Assembly: GCF_049844995.1 (NCBI RefSeq) | Contig: NZ_JBNCMC010000001.1 | Coordinates: 248,001 to 312,000, forward strand | Direction of reading: 5' to 3' | DNA: 64,000 bases | Source: Luteimicrobium sp049844995 | GTDB lineage: Bacteria; Actinomycetota; Actinomycetes; Actinomycetales; Cellulomonadaceae | Shown: positions 7,792-16,164 of the stretch, in pieces | Layout of the letters: every line of letters starts with the position of its first letter | Numbering within the stretch: the stretch's first letter is position 1 | The notes under the pieces: model-generated | Told to the model about the DNA's origin: nothing | The model's database searches: none | Seen by the model: the letters and a program-made list of their open reading frames with translations, nothing else | Made by a program: the position numbers and the translations under genes

Positions 7792-8673
7792 TCAGAGCCC
7801 GGACGGCAGGTCGAGCGTCGGGAGGTCGATCTCGTGCTCGGCCCGGAACCCGATCAGCTCGCGGGCGGGCGTGAGATCGATCGGCACCTCGCGGCCGACG
7901 AACCGCCTGGTCCGCGTGACCTCGGGGGCGAACGCGTCGAACAGGTCCTCGGTCCGGTAGGGGGCGAGCGTGCGGTCCGCAGCGAGGAAGAACGCGTGCG
8001 CCCCCGTCGTGGAGGCCGTCAGGGACAGCTCGACGGAGCGCGCCGCGTCCTCGGTCGTGAGGTACGACCAGCCCTCGAGCAGCCCGCTGCGCGGGTCCTC
8101 CGCCAGGCGGAGCGACTGGTCGCGCAGGGACTCCTCGGAGTTCACGTGCGGGAACCGCAGCGTGACCACGTCGATGCCCCAGTGTCGCCAGGCCATCCGG
8201 GCGGTGCTCTCGTCCTGGTGCTTGGACAGCGAGTACCAGTCCGCGATGTCGACCGGGAGGTGCGTGTCGTACGGCACGTACGCGGGCCGCACCTCGTGGA
8301 CGTTCTGCGGGAGGCCGCAGGCGTTGATGCTGCCCGCGACGACCGCCCTGCGGATGCCGAGGGCGCCCGCCTGCGCCAGCACGTTGAACGTGGACACCAC
8401 GTTCGTGGAGTACACGTCGAACGGCGGGGCGATGTCCCGGTGCGCGAGCGCGGCCAGGTGGACCACGGCGTCGGCGCCCTCGAGCGCCTCCGCCACGTCG
8501 TCCTGCGACCGCGTGTCGCCGACGAGGACCCGGTCCGCCTCGAGCGACGGGTCGTCGTTGATCGAGAGGGCCGTGACCCAGGCGCCGGCGGCGCGGAGGC
8601 GGCGGGTCGTGACCGATCCGATCCGGCCCGACGCCCCGGTGACGAGGATCTTGCTGCCTGCGAGGGTGCTCAT
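7792..8673 (-). CDS. NAD-dependent epimerase/dehydratase (uronate-dehydrogenase-like SDR)
   Basis: A 293-residue extended short-chain dehydrogenase. The Rossmann loop is ILVTGASGRIGSVTTRRL, followed by VGDTRSQDDV (Asp contacting adenine), HLAALAH, and the catalytic pair in WYSLSKHQDE (Tyr-x3-Lys). The C-terminal part, with GWSYLTTEDAARSVELSL, resembles uronate dehydrogenases and related hexose-modifying SDRs. The start ATG shares four bases with the stop of the MalG gene. In an operon with a ManD-type dehydratase it may oxidise the imported sugar or uronate at C1. That role is inferred; a 4-epimerase activity is possible. Confidence 0.8.
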   Translation of the reverse strand: MSTLAGSKILVTGASGRIGSVTTRRLRAAGAWVTALSINDDPSLEADRVLVGDTRSQDDVAEALEGADAVVHLAALAHRDIAPPFDVYSTNVVSTFNVLAQAGALGIRRAVVAGSINACGLPQNVHEVRPAYVPYDTHLPVDIADWYSLSKHQDESTARMAWRHWGIDVVTLRFPHVNSEESLRDQSLRLAEDPRSGLLEGWSYLTTEDAARSVELSLTASTTGAHAFFLAADRTLAPYRTEDLFDAFAPEVTRTRRFVGREVPIDLTPARELIGFRAEHEIDLPTLDLPSGL

Positions 8674-9653
8674 CCCTTGATTCCTCCAGCGGTGCCGACC
8701 CCGCGCAGGAACTGCTTCTGGAAGATCAGGAACAGCACGACGGGGATGATGATGGACAGGAAGACGGCCGCCATCTGCACTGACAGGGGCGAGTTGCCCG
8801 TCGCGAGCGTCGGCAGCGCGACGGACACCGGCTGGAGCTTCGGGTTCGACAGCACGAGCATCGGCCAGAGGAAGTCCTTCCAGGCGCCGACGACCGAGAG
8901 CAGCATGATGACGCCGAGGATGGGGCGCGACAGCGGGAGCACGAGCGACGTGAGGATGCGGATCGGGCCGGCGCCGTCGATCCGCGCGGCCTCGAGGTAC
9001 TCGCGGGGGATCGAGTCGAAGAAGCGCTTGAGCACGACGACGTTGAACGCGCTCGCGGCGGAGGGGAGCCAGACGGCCCAGAACGTGTCCTGGAGCCGGA
9101 TGTGGACCAGGGGCATGTCGAGGACGGTCAGGTAGAGGGGCACGAGCGAGATCACGCCGGGCAGGAACAGCGTCGCGAGGATGGCGCCGCTGAGCACAGG
9201 CGCCCACTTGGGGCGCAGGACGCTCAGCAGGAACGCGGCGAGCGTGCTGATGAGGAGCGTCGCGATGGTCGAGCCCGCGGCCATGATCACGGTGTTGACG
9301 AGCGAGCGGCCGATCTGGGCGCCGTTCCACGCGCGGGTGAGATTGCCCCACTCGTTGGGGGTGAACCAGATGCCCATCGGGTTGGTGATGATGTCCTGGC
9401 TGGTGGACACCGACGCCTTCGCCGACCAGAGCAGCGGGCCCAGGCAGGCGATGATCAGGCCGATCAGGACGATCGTCTGGACGAGGATGAGCCAGAACCG
9501 GACGCTCCCGCGCTTGCGGTCCGCGTGGGAGATCAGGCCACGGTCCTTCGGGGCGGCCGGACGGCGCCTGCCGCGCCGGGCCCGCTCGGGGGCTGTGGGC
9601 TCCGTCGCGACGGCCACGTCGGCGGCGGTGGTGGGTGTGTCGAGGACGCTCAT
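8670..9653 (-). CDS. Sugar ABC transporter permease, MalG type
   Basis: A 327-residue inner-membrane permease. A basic cytoplasmic N-terminus of about 55 residues precedes six predicted membrane helices, beginning with FWLILVQTIVLIGLIIACLG. The ATPase-docking EAA loop reads EYLEAARIDGAGPIRI near residue 230, and the protein ends KQFLRGVGTAGGIKG as CUT1-family MalG proteins usually do. It pairs with the MalF-type protein through a 4-base ATGA overlap. No ATPase gene lies in this operon, so a shared MsiK-like ATPase encoded elsewhere is probably used, as is common in actinobacteria (inference). Confidence 0.93.
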   Translation of the reverse strand: MSVLDTPTTAADVAVATEPTAPERARRGRRRPAAPKDRGLISHADRKRGSVRFWLILVQTIVLIGLIIACLGPLLWSAKASVSTSQDIITNPMGIWFTPNEWGNLTRAWNGAQIGRSLVNTVIMAAGSTIATLLISTLAAFLLSVLRPKWAPVLSGAILATLFLPGVISLVPLYLTVLDMPLVHIRLQDTFWAVWLPSAASAFNVVVLKRFFDSIPREYLEAARIDGAGPIRILTSLVLPLSRPILGVIMLLSVVGAWKDFLWPMLVLSNPKLQPVSVALPTLATGNSPLSVQMAAVFLSIIIPVVLFLIFQKQFLRGVGTAGGIKG

Positions 9654-10591
9654 GACGGGCTCCACCTCTTGGTCACGAAGTAGTAGACGACGGAGAGCAG
9701 GCCCAGGGCGGCCGCGAGCAGGACGCTCAGAGCGGTCGCGGCGCCGAAGTCCCCGTTGACGAAGGCGTAGTTGTAGATCTTCAGGAGGATGGTCTGGGTG
9801 GCGTTGTTGGGCCCGCCGCCGGTGAAGAGGAACGGCTCGGTGAAGATCTGGAAGGTGCCGATGAGCTGGAGGAGCATCATCACGAGGATCACGCCGCGCA
9901 GCTGCGGGATGGTGATGTGCCAGACGCGGCGCCAGATCCCGGCGCCGTCGATCTCCGCGGCCTCGTAGAGCTCCGTCTGCACCGAGCCGAGCGCGGCGAT
10001 GTAGATGATCGCGGTCGAGCCGGCGCCCGCCCAGGTCGCGTAGAGGACGATCGACGGCATGGCCATCGCCTCGGAGTTCAACCACGGGTACGGGCCGAGG
10101 CCGATCCACCCGAGCATGGTGTTGAACATGCCCTCGGCCGACGGGTCGTAGAAGAACTTCCAGAGCAGGATCGCGGCGACCGGCGGGATGATCGCGGGCA
10201 GGTAGGCGAGCGCGTTGTAGAGCCCGTCGTGCTTGCGGAGCTCGTTGATGAGCACCGCGAGGAAGATCGGGACGGGGAAGCCGATGACGAGCGCCAGCAG
10301 GGCGAAGTACGCCGTGTTGAGCGCCGCCTGCCCGAGCCCCGGGTCGGCGAGCACGTACTGGAAGTTGCTCCAGCCGACCCACTTCGCCGGTGCGACGAGG
10401 TTGTTCTTCTGCAGGCTCAGGACGAGGCCGCGGACGACGGGACCCCAGCTGAAGTAGAGGAAGATCAGGACGACGGGGATCGCGAACAGGACGGCGTGGA
10501 AGCCGCCGCCGCGATACCAGCGGGTGAGGCCGGATGTTCGTCGGCGCTTGGGCACGGCTTCGTGTTCGGCCACGAGAGTGGTGCTGGTCAT
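9650..10591 (-). CDS. Sugar ABC transporter permease, MalF type
   Basis: A 313-residue permease with six predicted membrane helices, the first around HAVLFAIPVVLIFLYFSWGP. The EAA loop is ELYEAAEIDGAGIWRRVW near residue 215, followed by TEPFLFTGGGPNNATQTI, a strong CUT1/MalF signature. It forms the heterodimer with the MalG-type protein encoded next. The ATG is preceded by GGGAGG. A 13-bp hairpin lies between this gene and the binding-protein gene upstream, probably lowering permease output relative to the lipoprotein. Confidence 0.93.
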   Translation of the reverse strand: MTSTTLVAEHEAVPKRRRTSGLTRWYRGGGFHAVLFAIPVVLIFLYFSWGPVVRGLVLSLQKNNLVAPAKWVGWSNFQYVLADPGLGQAALNTAYFALLALVIGFPVPIFLAVLINELRKHDGLYNALAYLPAIIPPVAAILLWKFFYDPSAEGMFNTMLGWIGLGPYPWLNSEAMAMPSIVLYATWAGAGSTAIIYIAALGSVQTELYEAAEIDGAGIWRRVWHITIPQLRGVILVMMLLQLIGTFQIFTEPFLFTGGGPNNATQTILLKIYNYAFVNGDFGAATALSVLLAAALGLLSVVYYFVTKRWSPS

Positions 10592-10614
10592 GGTGGTTCC
10601 TCCCTTCGAGGGGG

Positions 10615-10652
10615 GACCGGCCGGGCGCCGGTGGTCTGTCGCCCGGCCGGTC
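10615..10652 (-). promoter_or_regulatory. Intergenic hairpin between binding-protein and permease genes
   Basis: A perfect 13-bp stem (GACCGGCCGGGCG at 10615-10627 pairing with 10640-10652) with a 12-nt loop. It lies in the 68-bp gap after the lipoprotein gene and has no T-run. It is probably a 3' stabiliser or partial terminator giving more binding protein than permease. Confidence 0.7.
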
Positions 10653-10659
10653 GTCGGCG

Positions 10660-12048
10660 CTAGCGCGAGGCCTGGGCGATGATGCCGTCGACCGTCTTGT
10701 TGGCGGCGTCGACGGTCTTCTGGATGTCGACGTTCTTGTCGGTCAGCACCTTCTGCACGACGGGGTCGAGCGCGGCGTAGGTCTGCTGCGTCCCGGACAC
10801 GGGCTCGGGGATCAGCGCGAGCTTCGAGCTGGTGTAGCCCGCGAAGTTCTCGAGCGGCACGTTGATGTACGGCTTGATCCACTCGAGGTAGCGGTTGTTC
10901 ACCTCGTCGGAGACGGGCGGAAGGCTGGGGAGGCCGACGGGCTTCTTGTTCGCGTTGTTCGTCTTGGCGTCGGCGATCGCGACGTCCTTGTCGTAGTACT
11001 TGTCGAACTCGTAGAACTTGATCCACTTCGCGGCGGCGAGGAGCTGGTTCGGGGTCGCCTTGATGTTGAACAGCTTGAGCGTGCCGCCGGTCAGGGTGCC
11101 GTTCTCGCCGTTGCTCTGCGGCAGCGCGGTCTGGCCGAAGTCCTTCGGGTTGAAGCCGTACTGCGTGGTGATCGGGTCGTAGATGTCGGGCGCCTGGAGG
11201 AGCATGCCGATCTTGCCGGCGCCGAACGCCTGCCGTGCGGCGTCCTGGTCGTACAGGAACTGGCTGCCCATCGAGTCGTCGGTCCAGCGCATGTCGTGGA
11301 GGACCTGCAGGGACTCGACGGTCGCGTCGCCCATGTCGGCCTTCTTGCCGGCCTCGTCCTGGACCGTGCCGCCCTTGCTGTACGTCATGGTGGTGAGCAT
11401 CCAGCCACCGGTGTTGTTGGTGGTCATCTGGGTGTAGCCCGCGACGCCGGGGACCTTGTCGTGGATGACCTTCGCGTCGGCCCGGACCTCGTCCCACGTG
11501 GTCGGGGGCTTGTCGGGGTCGAGCCCGGCCTTGGTGAAGATCGCCCGGTTGTAGGCGAGGCCGACCGAGAAGAGGCCGGTCGGGATGGCGTAGATCTTCC
11601 CGGAGTCGTCCTTGACCTTGTCGAGGGCGAGGGGGTTGAGGTCCTTCACCATGTCGAGCTCTTCGAGGTACGGCGTCATGTCGGGCACCTGGCCGTTGGC
11701 GATGAGCTCGTGGCTGTAGGTGAGCGAGACGCCCATGACGGTCGGCAGGGTGCCACCCGCGAGCTTGGCCTGGAACGTCTGGGCGTCCCAGGTCTCGGCG
11801 ATCGGCTTGACCGTGATGTTCGGGTTGGCCTTCTCGAACGCCTGGATGCGCTTGTCGAACGCGGCGCGGTCCTCGGGCTTGTCGGCGGTGGGGTAGTCGC
11901 CCACGGTGATCGACACCTTGGCCTTGGCGTCGAGGCCGTCGGTGCCCTTGCTCCCGCCGTCACCTCCGCCGCTGGAGCACGCCGCGAGCGCGACGAGCGT
12001 TCCTGCCATACCGACTGCGGTTGCGAGCCGCAGCGACAGTTTCCTCAT
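10660..12048 (-). CDS. Extracellular sugar-binding lipoprotein (ABC transporter)
   Basis: A 462-residue solute-binding protein of the MalE-like cluster. The signal peptide ends in the lipobox LAAC (Cys around residue 24), followed by a Gly/Ser linker, so the mature protein is a membrane-anchored lipoprotein. Sugar-binding features include RIQAFEKANPNITVKPI, the MGVSLTYSHELIANG region, and WDEVRADAKVI. It is the first gene of the minus-strand operon leading to MalF, MalG and the sugar-acid enzymes. A promoter with TTGACT and a TTATTG-like -10 lies 47-75 bp upstream in an AT-rich patch. The ligand is unknown, but the downstream enzymes suggest a uronate, aldonate or glycoside of one. Confidence 0.92.
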   Translation of the reverse strand: MRKLSLRLATAVGMAGTLVALAACSSGGGDGGSKGTDGLDAKAKVSITVGDYPTADKPEDRAAFDKRIQAFEKANPNITVKPIAETWDAQTFQAKLAGGTLPTVMGVSLTYSHELIANGQVPDMTPYLEELDMVKDLNPLALDKVKDDSGKIYAIPTGLFSVGLAYNRAIFTKAGLDPDKPPTTWDEVRADAKVIHDKVPGVAGYTQMTTNNTGGWMLTTMTYSKGGTVQDEAGKKADMGDATVESLQVLHDMRWTDDSMGSQFLYDQDAARQAFGAGKIGMLLQAPDIYDPITTQYGFNPKDFGQTALPQSNGENGTLTGGTLKLFNIKATPNQLLAAAKWIKFYEFDKYYDKDVAIADAKTNNANKKPVGLPSLPPVSDEVNNRYLEWIKPYINVPLENFAGYTSSKLALIPEPVSGTQQTYAALDPVVQKVLTDKNVDIQKTVDAANKTVDGIIAQASR

Positions 12049-12094
12049 TGAAACTCCTCGGGTCGGGGCTCGTGTGCCGAGCCGGCCGTGGCGA

Positions 12095-12123
12095 CAATAA
12101 AACCAAGAGTGTTAATTAGTCAA
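12095..12123 (-). promoter_or_regulatory. Promoter of the 12048-3454 sugar operon
   Basis: On the minus strand TTGACT (12118-12123) is followed by a 17-bp spacer and TTATTG (12095-12100). The AT-rich spacer (TAATTAACACTC) stands out from the GC-rich surroundings and shares a CACTCTTGGTTTTA-like part with the ROK operator region at 13403-13425. One of the two ROK proteins probably binds here. Confidence 0.6.
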
Positions 12124-12159
12124 GAACGGCGCGGTGCCGAGGGCGCCCAGGGCCCCGCC

Positions 12160-13356
12160 TCAGGACAGGAGCAGCGTGTGCGGCTGGGGGGAGAGCAGCT
12201 GGTCCAGGACGAGGCACGCGGCGCCGATCGCGCCGACGTCGTCGCCGAGCGCGGAGCTCGCGAGCCGTGCACGCCGGAGCGCCGGGTACGGCCAGGAGTC
12301 CAGGATCGGCGGCACGACGGCGAGGAAACGGTCGCGCAGGTGGGGCCACATCGGTCCGCCGAAGACGATCAGGTCGGAGTCGAGCAGCGAGGCGGCGGTG
12401 CCGACGCCGTGACCGACCCGACGCGCCCAGCCGTCGATGACGTCCGTCGCGACCTCGTCCCCCGAGCCCGCGAGCGTCGCGACCTCGGCGAGCCGGCGTT
12501 CCGCGTCTCGGGGACCGACGGGCGTGACCTCGGGTGCCAGCACCCCGCGCTCGATCGCCTCCTCGACCACGGCGCGCGTCGTGCACGACGCGTCCAGGCC
12601 GCCGATCTCGCCCGCGTTCCCGGAACCCCCTCGGACGACGAGGTCCCCGGCGACGATGCCCATCCCCGCGCCCGTGCCCAGGTAGAAGAACACGAGGTCG
12701 GTGGACCCCGAGGCGACGCCCGCCCAGCGCTCGCCGACGACCGCGGCGACGACGTCCTTGTCCATCACGACCGGCAGCCCGGTGGTGCGGGCCACGTGGT
12801 CCCGGACGGGCACGCGGTGCCAGCCCTCGAGCTGCGGCGGGTCGACGACGGAGCCCTCCGTGTGGTCGATCGGCCCGGGTGCGGCGATCCCGACGCCGAC
12901 GACACGGTCCCGCGGGACGCCGGAGCTGCGCAGCACGGCCTCGACGGCAAGGCTCATCTCCTCGAGCGTCGCGTCCTGGTCGACGACCGCGGGCGTCGGC
13001 CGCCGGAGCCGCTCGACGACGGTCCCGGCCAGGTCGAGGACGACGTAGGTGATCGCGGCGGGGTCGAGGTGCACGCCGACGGCGTAGCGACTGCCTGGCT
13101 CGACCTCGAGGACCACGCGCGGTTTGCCGCCGGTTCCGCTGCGCTTGCCCGTCTCGACGAGCAGCCCGCGTGCGATCAGCCGGCGGCAGATGTTGGAGAC
13201 CGTCTGCGCGGACAGGCGCGTGCTCGCCGCGAGCTCGACGCGGCTCAGCCCGCCCGTCGCGCGCCGGACCGCGTCGAGGACGACGGTCTCGTTGAAGTCG
13301 CCGACGCGCGGCAGGTTGCTCCCCCGGCGGACCGGAGGTCGGTCGATGGTGGTCAT
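12160..13356 (-). CDS. ROK-family transcriptional regulator
   Basis: A 398-residue ROK regulator. It has an N-terminal winged helix-turn-helix (FNETVVLDAVRRATGG; LAASTRLSAQTVSNICRR), then a kinase-like fold with YVVLDLAGTVVERLRR, VVMDKDVVAAVVGERW and FFYLGTGAGMGIVAGDLVV. Like the other ROK protein here, it lacks an obvious complete zinc-binding CHC motif. The ATG at 13356 is chosen over an upstream in-frame ATG at 13413, because that one would overlap the operator and promoter region. It is divergent from the TIM-barrel/Gfo-Idh pair and lies upstream of the lipoprotein gene on the same strand, so it could control both units. Confidence 0.9.
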   Translation of the reverse strand: MTTIDRPPVRRGSNLPRVGDFNETVVLDAVRRATGGLSRVELAASTRLSAQTVSNICRRLIARGLLVETGKRSGTGGKPRVVLEVEPGSRYAVGVHLDPAAITYVVLDLAGTVVERLRRPTPAVVDQDATLEEMSLAVEAVLRSSGVPRDRVVGVGIAAPGPIDHTEGSVVDPPQLEGWHRVPVRDHVARTTGLPVVMDKDVVAAVVGERWAGVASGSTDLVFFYLGTGAGMGIVAGDLVVRGGSGNAGEIGGLDASCTTRAVVEEAIERGVLAPEVTPVGPRDAERRLAEVATLAGSGDEVATDVIDGWARRVGHGVGTAASLLDSDLIVFGGPMWPHLRDRFLAVVPPILDSWPYPALRRARLASSALGDDVGAIGAACLVLDQLLSPQPHTLLLS

Positions 13357-13402
13357 GACGCCTCGCTCCGCCGACGTTCGGTGCCCGGACCCGGGCGACC
13401 CA

Positions 13403-13432
13403 TTGTAAATCAAAGTGATTGATGAGTACGAT
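13403..13432 (+). promoter_or_regulatory. Divergent promoter with embedded ROK operator
   Basis: On the plus strand TTGTAA (13403-13408), an 18-bp spacer and TACGAT (13427-13432) form a promoter 8 bp before ATG 13440, implying a leaderless transcript. The spacer holds the dyad AATCA-aag-TGATT (13408-13420). On the minus strand TACAAT (13402-13407) is a good -10 for the ROK gene. One bound repressor would therefore block both directions. Confidence 0.65.
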
Positions 13433-13439
13433 CGCCGGC

Positions 13440-14279
13440 ATGGCCGACACAGTTTCGTGGCAGCTCTCCGGTTTCGGCGACGAGATCGACCCCGATCCGC
13501 GCGTGCAGATCGCCGTCCTCCAGGCGCTCGGCGCGCAGCACCTCGAGGTGCGCAGCGCGTGGGGCACCAACGTCTCCGACCTCACCGACCAGCAGGTTCG
13601 TGACCTCCGCGCCCTGCTCGACGACGCCGGTCACCGGGTCAGCGCCGTCGCCTCGCCGATCGGCAAGGTGGACATCGCGCAGGCCCGCGAGGAGCGAGAC
13701 CGCCTGCGCCGGGTCGCGGAGGTCGCTCGCTCCCTCGGTACCCGGTACGTGCGGATCTTCTCGTTCTACCGCCCCGAGGGCGTGCAGGCCGATGCGGTCA
13801 GGGACGACGTGCTCGGCGCGCTGCGCGTGCTCGCCGACATCGCGGCGGACGCCGGCGTGGTGCTGCTGCACGAGAACGAGAAGGGCATCTACGGCGACAC
13901 GCCGGAGCGCGTCCTCGATCTCGCGCGCAACGTGGCGAGCCCGGCGTTCCGGCTCGCCTGGGACCCCGCGAACTTCGTCCAGGTCGGCGTGCGCCCGTAC
14001 AGCAGCGGCTGGGCGGACCTCGCCCCCTACGTGGACTACCTCCAGGTCAAGGACGCCGACCTCGCCACGGGGCAGGTCTGCCCGGCCGGCGAGGGCGACG
14101 GCGAGGTCGAGGCGACCGTCGCTGCCCTGGTGGCCGCCGGATACGCCGGCTTCGCCTCCCTCGAACCCCACCTCGCGGTGGCCGGGCGGATGGGTGGGTT
14201 CTCCGGCCCGGCCGCCTTCGGCACCGCCGCGCGCGCCTTTGCCCGCATCACCGAACGAGCAGGAGTCTCACTCTCATGA
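13440..14279 (+). CDS. Sugar phosphate isomerase/epimerase-like TIM-barrel protein
   Basis: A 279-residue xylose-isomerase-like TIM-barrel protein. Seen: WQLSGFGDEIDPDPRVQIA, HLEVRSAWGTNV, VVLLHENEKGIYGDTPERV (HENEKG is the metal-binding strand), FRLAWDPANFVQVG, YLQVKDADL and ASLEPHLAVAGRMGGFSG. The ATG at 13440 is preferred over TTG 13419 and ATG 13422 because a promoter ends 8 bp before it, giving a leaderless start. It overlaps the Gfo/Idh gene by ATGA. Pairs of this family with Gfo/Idh enzymes are common in inositol, keto-sugar and glycoside catabolism; the substrate is not evident. Confidence 0.87.
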   Translation: MADTVSWQLSGFGDEIDPDPRVQIAVLQALGAQHLEVRSAWGTNVSDLTDQQVRDLRALLDDAGHRVSAVASPIGKVDIAQAREERDRLRRVAEVARSLGTRYVRIFSFYRPEGVQADAVRDDVLGALRVLADIAADAGVVLLHENEKGIYGDTPERVLDLARNVASPAFRLAWDPANFVQVGVRPYSSGWADLAPYVDYLQVKDADLATGQVCPAGEGDGEVEATVAALVAAGYAGFASLEPHLAVAGRMGGFSGPAAFGTAARAFARITERAGVSLS

Positions 14280-15460
14280 GCACCACCACCGGAGCGCCCG
14301 CACCGCTGCGGGTCGCCGTCGTCGGCTGCGGCGTCATCGGACGCCTGCACGCCGAGGTCGCCGCGCGGTCCGCCGACCTCGACGTGGTCGCCCTGGTCGA
14401 CCCGCACGACGAGCGGACCGCGGCCGTGTCCGACGAGCTCGTCGCCGCGGGGAGTCGCGCTCCCCGGCGGTTCGCGGCTCTCGCGGACGCCCTCGCCGCG
14501 GGCGGCATCGACGTCGTCAGCGTCTGCACGCCGAGCGGCGAGCACGCCGCGCTCGCGCTCGAAGCGCTGGAGGCCGGGGCGCACGTCGTCGTCGAGAAGC
14601 CGCTGGACGTCGCGATCGAGCCCGCCCGGCGGCTCCGGGACGCGGCCGCGGCCCGGCCCGGCCAGGTCGTCGCGGTCATCTCCCAGCACCGGCACGACGA
14701 GTCGGCTCTCGCGGTGCGCCGTGCCGTCGACGCCGGCCGGCTCGGCCGGCTGACGTCGGCGGTCGCCAACGTCGACTGGTACCGGACGCAGGAGTACTAC
14801 GACTCGGGGGAGTGGCGTGGCACCTGGGCGCTCGACGGCGGCGGCGCCCTCATGAACCAGGGCGTCCACACCCTCGACCTCCTGCTGTGGTTCCTCGGCG
14901 AGCCGGTCGAGGTCGTCGCGTACACGGCGCGCCTCGGCCACGAGCGGATCGAGGTGGAGGACGTCGCGGTCGCGATCGTGCGGTTCGCGTCCGGCGCGCT
15001 CGCCACCCTCCACGCCTCCACGACGGTCTACCCCGACCTGGGCGTGCGTCTCCAGGTGCACGGGACCGACGGGTCCGCGGTCATCGAGGCCGACGAGCTC
15101 ACCTTCTTCCACGCCCGCGACGCCGAGGACGGGGACTGGAAGGCCAACCAGGCGGCCGAGGAGGTCGGCGGCGGCGCGACGGGTTCCGTGCGCGGCGCGC
15201 TCGACCCGCAGGAGTCGCACGTGGCCCAGTACGGCAGCTCGCACGACGCCCAGTGGGCCGACGTCGTCGGGGCGGTCCGGGAGGGCCGCGCCCCCTGGGT
15301 CACGCTGGACGACGGGCTGCGCGCCCTGGCCACCGTCCGCGCGGTCTACCTGTCGGCGACGCTCGGCGAGCCGGTCCGCGTCGCCGACGTCGTCGACGGG
15401 CGCTACGACGGCGTCGCCACGCGCACCGGTGCTTCGGAGCGGGTCGGCACGTCCGCCTGA
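14276..15460 (+). CDS. Gfo/Idh/MocA-family oxidoreductase
   Basis: A 394-residue NAD(P)-dependent dehydrogenase. The N-terminal Rossmann fold carries VAVVGCGVIGRLHAEVA, then SVCTPSGEHAALALEAL and VVVEKPLDV with the key Lys. The C-terminal domain has WALDGGGALMNQGVHTLDLL, containing the GG.L.D.G.H signature with its catalytic-type His. It is translated with the TIM-barrel gene through a 4-base overlap, so the two enzymes probably act in consecutive steps (oxidation and isomerisation) on one compound. The 3' end overlaps the convergent SGNH gene by 58 bp. Substrate unknown. Confidence 0.9.
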   Translation: MSTTTGAPAPLRVAVVGCGVIGRLHAEVAARSADLDVVALVDPHDERTAAVSDELVAAGSRAPRRFAALADALAAGGIDVVSVCTPSGEHAALALEALEAGAHVVVEKPLDVAIEPARRLRDAAAARPGQVVAVISQHRHDESALAVRRAVDAGRLGRLTSAVANVDWYRTQEYYDSGEWRGTWALDGGGALMNQGVHTLDLLLWFLGEPVEVVAYTARLGHERIEVEDVAVAIVRFASGALATLHASTTVYPDLGVRLQVHGTDGSAVIEADELTFFHARDAEDGDWKANQAAEEVGGGATGSVRGALDPQESHVAQYGSSHDAQWADVVGAVREGRAPWVTLDDGLRALATVRAVYLSATLGEPVRVADVVDGRYDGVATRTGASERVGTSA

Positions 15461-16110
15461 CCGTTCCCGGCGGGTCGGCGCATCGACCGGTCACCGCCGA
15501 CGAGCGCGGCGCAGGCGGGCAGGATCGCGTCCGCGAGGGCCCGGTGACCGGCGTCGTTGGGGTGGACGCCGTCATCGCAGAGCAGATGCGGATCGTCCGC
15601 GGTCGCGGTCCCGAACCCCGCGACGTGCGTGTGGCCCCACCGGGCCGCGGCGTCGGTGATCCAGGCCCGCATCTGGGCGGCCCGGTCAGAGAGCTCGCGG
15701 GTCGGGAAGTAGGTGGTGACGAGGACCGGTCGGCCGGGGAGGTCCTCCGCGAGCCGGCGGTGATCGCGGTCGATCGCCGCCCGGACCTCGTCGGCGCGGT
15801 CGGGGAGGAACCGGATGTCGTTGGCGCTCAGGCAGACGACCACGGCGTCGGGCTCCAGACGGACCAGGGCGTCGAGCAGCGTGGTGTCCGTGGCCGAAGG
15901 CTGCCGTTCACCGTCGGCGCCACGCGGCCCGCGACGTCGGAAGTAGCCCATGCCGTCGAGCGCGAGGTTGACCTCGCGCCAACCGAGGTCGTCGCTGACG
16001 AGACTGGACCAACGGGCACGAGGACTGCTCGTGCCGCGCCATCCCGTCACGATCGAGTCGCCGTAGAACGCGACGGTCGGGTGCCTCCGTGCCTGGGTCG
16101 GTGTCGCCAC
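15403..16110 (-). CDS. SGNH/GDSL-type hydrolase
   Basis: A 235-residue esterase or lipase-like enzyme of the SGNH fold. Block I is FYGDSIVTGW (catalytic Ser in GDS), block II has LALDGMGYF (Gly), block III is CLSANDIRFLPD (Asn) and block V is DGVHPNDAGH (Asp and His). All four consensus residues are present, so it should be active. No signal peptide is seen. It runs convergently into the Gfo/Idh gene with 58 bp of overlap and is divergent from the Nudix gene 54 bp away. Substrates of this family range from acyl esters to acetylated sugars. Confidence 0.88.
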   Translation of the reverse strand: MATPTQARRHPTVAFYGDSIVTGWRGTSSPRARWSSLVSDDLGWREVNLALDGMGYFRRRGPRGADGERQPSATDTTLLDALVRLEPDAVVVCLSANDIRFLPDRADEVRAAIDRDHRRLAEDLPGRPVLVTTYFPTRELSDRAAQMRAWITDAAARWGHTHVAGFGTATADDPHLLCDDGVHPNDAGHRALADAILPACAALVGGDRSMRRPAGNGQADVPTRSEAPVRVATPS

Positions 16111-16164
16111 CGGCCGAGGTTATCGCCGGCCGGTACCCCCCGGGAGCGCGGGTACCGTGTGCGG

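Noticed and set aside
6559..9135. An 858-codon plus-strand open frame opposite the sugar-acid operon
   Set aside because: Shadow of the ManD-type, SDR and MalG genes, all of which have full family motifs.
13600..16155. The long N-terminal extension in frame with the Nudix gene
   Set aside because: It overlaps the TIM-barrel and Gfo/Idh genes in another frame and has only biased composition; the Nudix gene itself begins at 16165 (or 16159).
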